64,000 nt of DNA from Geobacillus zalihae NBRC 101842. GTDB lineage: Bacteria > Bacillota > Bacilli > Bacillales > Anoxybacillaceae. The position numbers and the translations under genes were made by a program. How positions within the stretch are numbered: the first letter of the stretch is position 1; each line of letters begins with the position of its first letter. Positions 60,874 through 64,000 of the stretch are shown here, in pieces. The stretch is taken from positions 1-64,000 of the forward strand of contig NZ_BCPV01000006.1 of assembly GCF_001544135.1 (NCBI RefSeq), written 5' to 3'. A model generated the notes under the pieces. That model had not been told where the DNA came from. It worked only from the letters and a program-made list of their open reading frames with translations, and did no database searches.

Positions 60874-61827
60874 TTATCGCGTAACATCTTCCCGTCGCTG
60901 ATTTATCAAGCGCTCGACGTCATCGCGTTCCGGCATGCCATCAGCATCCCCCTCGACCATTGTCACAAGCGCGCCAACTGCATTCGCTCGCTGCACCGCT
61001 TCTGTTAAACGAAGTCCTTCAAGCAGTCCGGATAGCAGCCCAGCTGCAAACCCATCCCCAGCACCGACAGGGTCGATTACCCTTTCAACAGGAAACCCTG
61101 GAACATACTCATGATGCGCATTCGTAAAATAATGGGCACCATTTGCGCCTAGTTTAATGACAACAAGCGAGGCGCCCATGTCAAGCAGCCGGCTTCCCCA
61201 TTCCTCAACCGAATGTTTTCCGAATAAAAACGATGCCTCAGCTTCTCCAGGGAGAACCACATCTGATTCAGCTGCCATGCGAAGCATCACTTCCTTGGCC
61301 CGATCCGCTTCATTCCATAGTTTCAACCGCAAATTCGGATCAAAAACGATTTTCACCCCATGACGGCGAGCCATCGCCATGGCGGCAAAGATCGTTTCAC
61401 GACAATTCTCGCTTAACGCCGGAGTGATTCCCGTAATATGCAAATACTTTGCCTCTGCGATATATTTCTCATCCAAGTCGGCAGGAGTCAGCCTGCTCGC
61501 CGCTGATCCTTTGCGATAGTAATACACCCGCGTATCGTTTGGACGTCTTTGTTCCTTAAAGTAAATGCCGGTCGGCGCTTCCCCATCCATTTTTACCCGG
61601 CTGACATCCACCCCTTCACCTTGCAGGAAAGACAAAATCGCCTTTCCAAACTCATCGCTTCCGACCTTGCTGATCCATCCTACACGATGGCCTAATCGAG
61701 CAAGGCCGACAGCGACATTGGATTCCGCTCCGCCAATCCGCATAGTAAAGGTGGTCGCCTGTCTCATCAAGCCGACACTTGTTGGTGTAAATACGGCCAT
61801 CGATTCGCCAATGGTGACTACGTCCAT
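60874..61827 (-). CDS. kdgK: 2-Keto-3-deoxygluconate kinase (KdgK)
   Basis: Phosphorylates 2-keto-3-deoxygluconate to KDPG. The 317-residue PfkB-family sugar kinase has the N-terminal IGGAESNVAVGLARLGHRVGW and the C-terminal DPVGAGDGFAAGLLSGL with catalytic aspartate (about 251-267). GGAGGGACG precedes ATG 61827. The gene lies 31 bases downstream of the xynB1 gene. Confidence 0.94.
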   Translation of the reverse strand: MDVVTIGESMAVFTPTSVGLMRQATTFTMRIGGAESNVAVGLARLGHRVGWISKVGSDEFGKAILSFLQGEGVDVSRVKMDGEAPTGIYFKEQRRPNDTRVYYYRKGSAASRLTPADLDEKYIAEAKYLHITGITPALSENCRETIFAAMAMARRHGVKIVFDPNLRLKLWNEADRAKEVMLRMAAESDVVLPGEAEASFLFGKHSVEEWGSRLLDMGASLVVIKLGANGAHYFTNAHHEYVPGFPVERVIDPVGAGDGFAAGLLSGLLEGLRLTEAVQRANAVGALVTMVEGDADGMPERDDVERLINQRREDVTR

Positions 61828-61858
61828 CTCGTCCCTCCAAAACCATTTTGATAATCTT

Positions 61859-63370
61859 TCATGAAGAATACGATGTTATTTCACCATCATCTAAGCCGAC
61901 ATATGTGCTTGTCTCATCTCGAATTTGCTCAATCTCGATTAATGTCACCTCGTTTTTTGATAGGACAATAGATAAATGAATCACACCGTCCGTTGCCCGT
62001 CTCTGCTCCGTCATCACATGAGGCTGCGCCACTTGACGCAACGTTTCCACCGCTTGACGGCTTGGAAAACGGGGACGCCCCATCTGTTTCCAAACTCTCC
62101 ACGCGTTCCCGTACTGCTCATTGACGATTTGCCGCTTGATAAAAACAGCGGAAAATGAAACTGGAATCACCAGCTGCACTTCTTTTGTCAATCCTTCCCC
62201 TTTTTCCATCACTAAATTCCAAAGCACTGCGGCAATCGATCCATCTTTCCGCCTTGTCACAATCATTTCGGAATCGCGATACAGCAACTCATCACCTAGA
62301 GCATTAAAGAACGTAAACGCATGAAATGTCGGTTTTGGAATCGAGTGAAGCGCAACCAGACCGAACCCACCGTGAAACAACGCCTTCGGAACATCCATTT
62401 CCTCAAACACATCGCTGAACGTCCAATACGAAAACGAGTCGACGTAATCTCCCCCCTCACTTAAAATACGGGCAATGTACGCTGCGTTGAGCGCTGTATC
62501 ATGAATCGGGTTGATGGGGCTGTACGATGTATTATATTCGGTAATATGCAACGGCAAATGCGGAAACGGAGACTGGCGAATCAAGGCGCGCACCGTTTTG
62601 AATTGCTCCAACATATCTTCTGGCGGCTCAAGTTCTTGGTAGTAATATTCAAACGTTTTCTTATGCGGCGCCTTCGATGTATAGGCATGGCGGCTGACAA
62701 AATCAACAGGCACCCTCCGTTCGGCGCAAAAGTGGAGAAAATCCGTAATCCATTCATCGCTTCCTCCGCAAATAGCCGGTCCCCCAACTTGCAAATGAGG
62801 ATCAACGCTTTTTACCGCTCGGGCTGTCACCTCGTACAGCTTAAAATACTCCTGTTTGTTGGCATCTTTCCAGAAGTTCACTAAATTAGGTTCATTCCAT
62901 ACTTCAAACAGCCATGTCCGCACTTCCTCAATCCCGTATCGCTCAATGAAATGGGAAACGACCGCTACGATGAGATCACGCCACTTGTTATAATCTTTCG
63001 GGGGTGTAACGTTGCCTTTCCAATAAAAAACTGTTTGGTCTCCCGAAGCAAGCGCTTTTGGCATAAATCCAAATTCAATAAACGGCCGGATATTCAACGC
63101 TAAATACGAATCAACAATCCGGTCGATGTACGTAAAGTTATAAAACGGCTTCATTTCCCCATCGATTTCGACTTCTCGATAAATTCCGACATCATCGGAA
63201 AGCAAGCCATGACCGCGGATGTATTGAAATCCGATCTTCTCTTGCACGAGCTTTAAATGATCGAGATACTCTTTTTGCAAGGCGAGGCCAAGCCGCCCAG
63301 TGCCAACGCAAAATTTCCAGTTCTTTTTAAACTGCTCTTTCCCGTTGGCAGGCACGTGGATCACTTTCAT
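61859..63370 (-). CDS. xynB1: GH39 beta-xylosidase (XynB1)
   Basis: A 503-residue intracellular retaining beta-D-xylosidase. The acid/base is E160 in EVWNEP and the nucleophile E278 in ITEYN, the residue numbers of T-6 XynB1. A (beta/alpha)8 barrel (about 15-340) is followed by a beta-sandwich and a small C-terminal domain. No signal peptide. GGGGGAGAA precedes ATG 63370; an in-frame start at 63388 would overlap the upstream gene. It follows aguA by 14 bases. Confidence 0.96.
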   Translation of the reverse strand: MKVIHVPANGKEQFKKNWKFCVGTGRLGLALQKEYLDHLKLVQEKIGFQYIRGHGLLSDDVGIYREVEIDGEMKPFYNFTYIDRIVDSYLALNIRPFIEFGFMPKALASGDQTVFYWKGNVTPPKDYNKWRDLIVAVVSHFIERYGIEEVRTWLFEVWNEPNLVNFWKDANKQEYFKLYEVTARAVKSVDPHLQVGGPAICGGSDEWITDFLHFCAERRVPVDFVSRHAYTSKAPHKKTFEYYYQELEPPEDMLEQFKTVRALIRQSPFPHLPLHITEYNTSYSPINPIHDTALNAAYIARILSEGGDYVDSFSYWTFSDVFEEMDVPKALFHGGFGLVALHSIPKPTFHAFTFFNALGDELLYRDSEMIVTRRKDGSIAAVLWNLVMEKGEGLTKEVQLVIPVSFSAVFIKRQIVNEQYGNAWRVWKQMGRPRFPSRQAVETLRQVAQPHVMTEQRRATDGVIHLSIVLSKNEVTLIEIEQIRDETSTYVGLDDGEITSYSS

Positions 63371-63384
63371 GAATTCTCCCCCAT

Positions 63385-64000
63385 TCATCGATAAATTTTC
63401 CGGCCATATTGATCATCGATCCCTGACTTTCGATAAAAATACGTATTAATGACATCGCGCCACTCTTTGGCATGTTCCACTTGCATCGTCAACCGTTCCA
63501 ATACATCTTGGTACCGTTTCGCGTCCATTTTCCCCTCCAGCTGTTCCCAACATTTCTTTAACTGTTCCGCCTGCTCAACCCCTTCAAAATGCGTATTGTA
63601 AATGTGTTGAATCACTGTTTCTCCAGAGTGCAGCCGATGCGTGTACGGAACGTGATGGAAAAATAAAAGCAGCTCATCAGGACACTTATCTAGCGATTCA
63701 TACATCGCCGCATTCTCCGGAAAATATTGCGCCGTATATCCGGTCCCTGTCGCAACTGTCCGATCCACTCCGATTCCATCACGGTCAGCATAGTGGTACG
63801 TTCCCCAGTGCGAGTATTCATATCCGTCCACATTTGGCCCGTAATGGTGCCCCGGGTTCACCATCCAACCAACACCGAGCGGAGAGGTGTAATTTTCATA
63901 GATGTTCCAAGAAGCAAGAAGCATCCAACAGATCGTCGCAATCACGTCTGGATCGTCCCCAAACGTTTGCGCAATCCATTCGCGGGCAATCTCTTCGGCA
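63385..64000 (-). CDS. aguA: GH67 alpha-glucuronidase (AguA), C-terminal part
   Basis: Only the last 204 codons are inside the window; the gene continues past 64000. The visible part reads [19 protein letters not shown], then [50 protein letters not shown] and [11 protein letters not shown], all typical of the C-terminal half of GH67 enzymes (about 679 residues in T-6). It removes 4-O-methylglucuronic acid from xylo-oligosaccharides inside the cell and supplies glucuronate to the UxaC path. First visible gene of the operon. Confidence 0.93.
   Translation of the reverse strand, partial: AEEIAREWIAQTFGDDPDVIATICWMLLASWNIYENYTSPLGVGWMVNPGHHYGPNVDGYEYSHWGTYHYADRDGIGVDRTVATGTGYTAQYFPENAAMYESLDKCPDELLLFFHHVPYTHRLHSGETVIQHIYNTHFEGVEQAEQLKKCWEQLEGKMDAKRYQDVLERLTMQVEHAKEWRDVINTYFYRKSGIDDQYGRKIYR

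Overview
The window looks like chromosomal DNA of a thermophilic Bacillaceae member, most likely Geobacillus. The evidence is the GC-rich, Bacillus-type gene content, strong AGGAGG-like ribosome sites with many GTG/TTG starts, and a xylan/glucuronate gene cluster whose products match, as I recall them, the hemicellulose system of Geobacillus stearothermophilus T-6 (catalytic residue numbers coincide for XynA, XynB1, XynB3 and Axe2). No rRNA, tRNA, CRISPR array, prophage or intact insertion sequence was seen.

Layout. 1-6 kb: a KinB-like sensor kinase, a second methionine aminopeptidase, a YjbQ protein, an MBL-fold hydrolase and a two-gene permease/DUF1980 pair. 6-10 kb: a fructose PTS operon (fruR-fruK-fruA). 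10-12.5 kb: a DUF5317 membrane protein, a 30-residue membrane peptide and a GGDEF/HD-GYP protein. 12.8-13.6 kb: an AbrB/Doc toxin-antitoxin pair. 14-16.5 kb: feoA-feoB and a small Cys-rich partner. 16.7-22 kb: housekeeping and transport genes. 22.2-22.6 kb: tandem copies of a 139-bp MITE-like repeat that recurs at 27.3 and 44.1 kb. 22.7-27 kb: a gmuBACDR-like PTS/phospho-beta-glucosidase operon. 27.4-35.2 kb: nitrogen assimilation (tnrA, nirB-nirD-nasC-narK) with TnrA-type boxes. 35.3-39.3 kb: a stand-alone DnaA domain-I protein, a thioesterase, an iron alcohol dehydrogenase, a nitronate monooxygenase and a small unknown. 39.4-64 kb: xylose, xylan and glucuronate use.

How the last block works together. 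The secreted xylanase XynA cuts xylan outside the cell. The XynC/XynD two-component pair and the XynEFG ABC importer sense and import xylo-oligosaccharides. Axe2 removes acetyl groups, AguA removes methylglucuronic acid, and XynB1/XynB3 release xylose, which XylA and XylB pass to the pentose phosphate pathway. Glucuronate goes through UxaC, UxuB, UxuA, KdgK and KdgA to pyruvate and glyceraldehyde 3-phosphate. Candidate cre sites and XylR-like operators lie at several of these promoters, but neither xylR nor an ABC ATPase gene is in the window.

The observations I find most worth checking are the stand-alone DnaA domain-I protein (35318-35722), a putative CcpA-controlled small RNA between nasC and narK (about 29721-29772), the 139-bp CTAG-bounded repeat family (one copy contributes the tnrA stop codon), and the membrane micropeptide encoded between the DUF5317 and GGDEF/HD-GYP genes.
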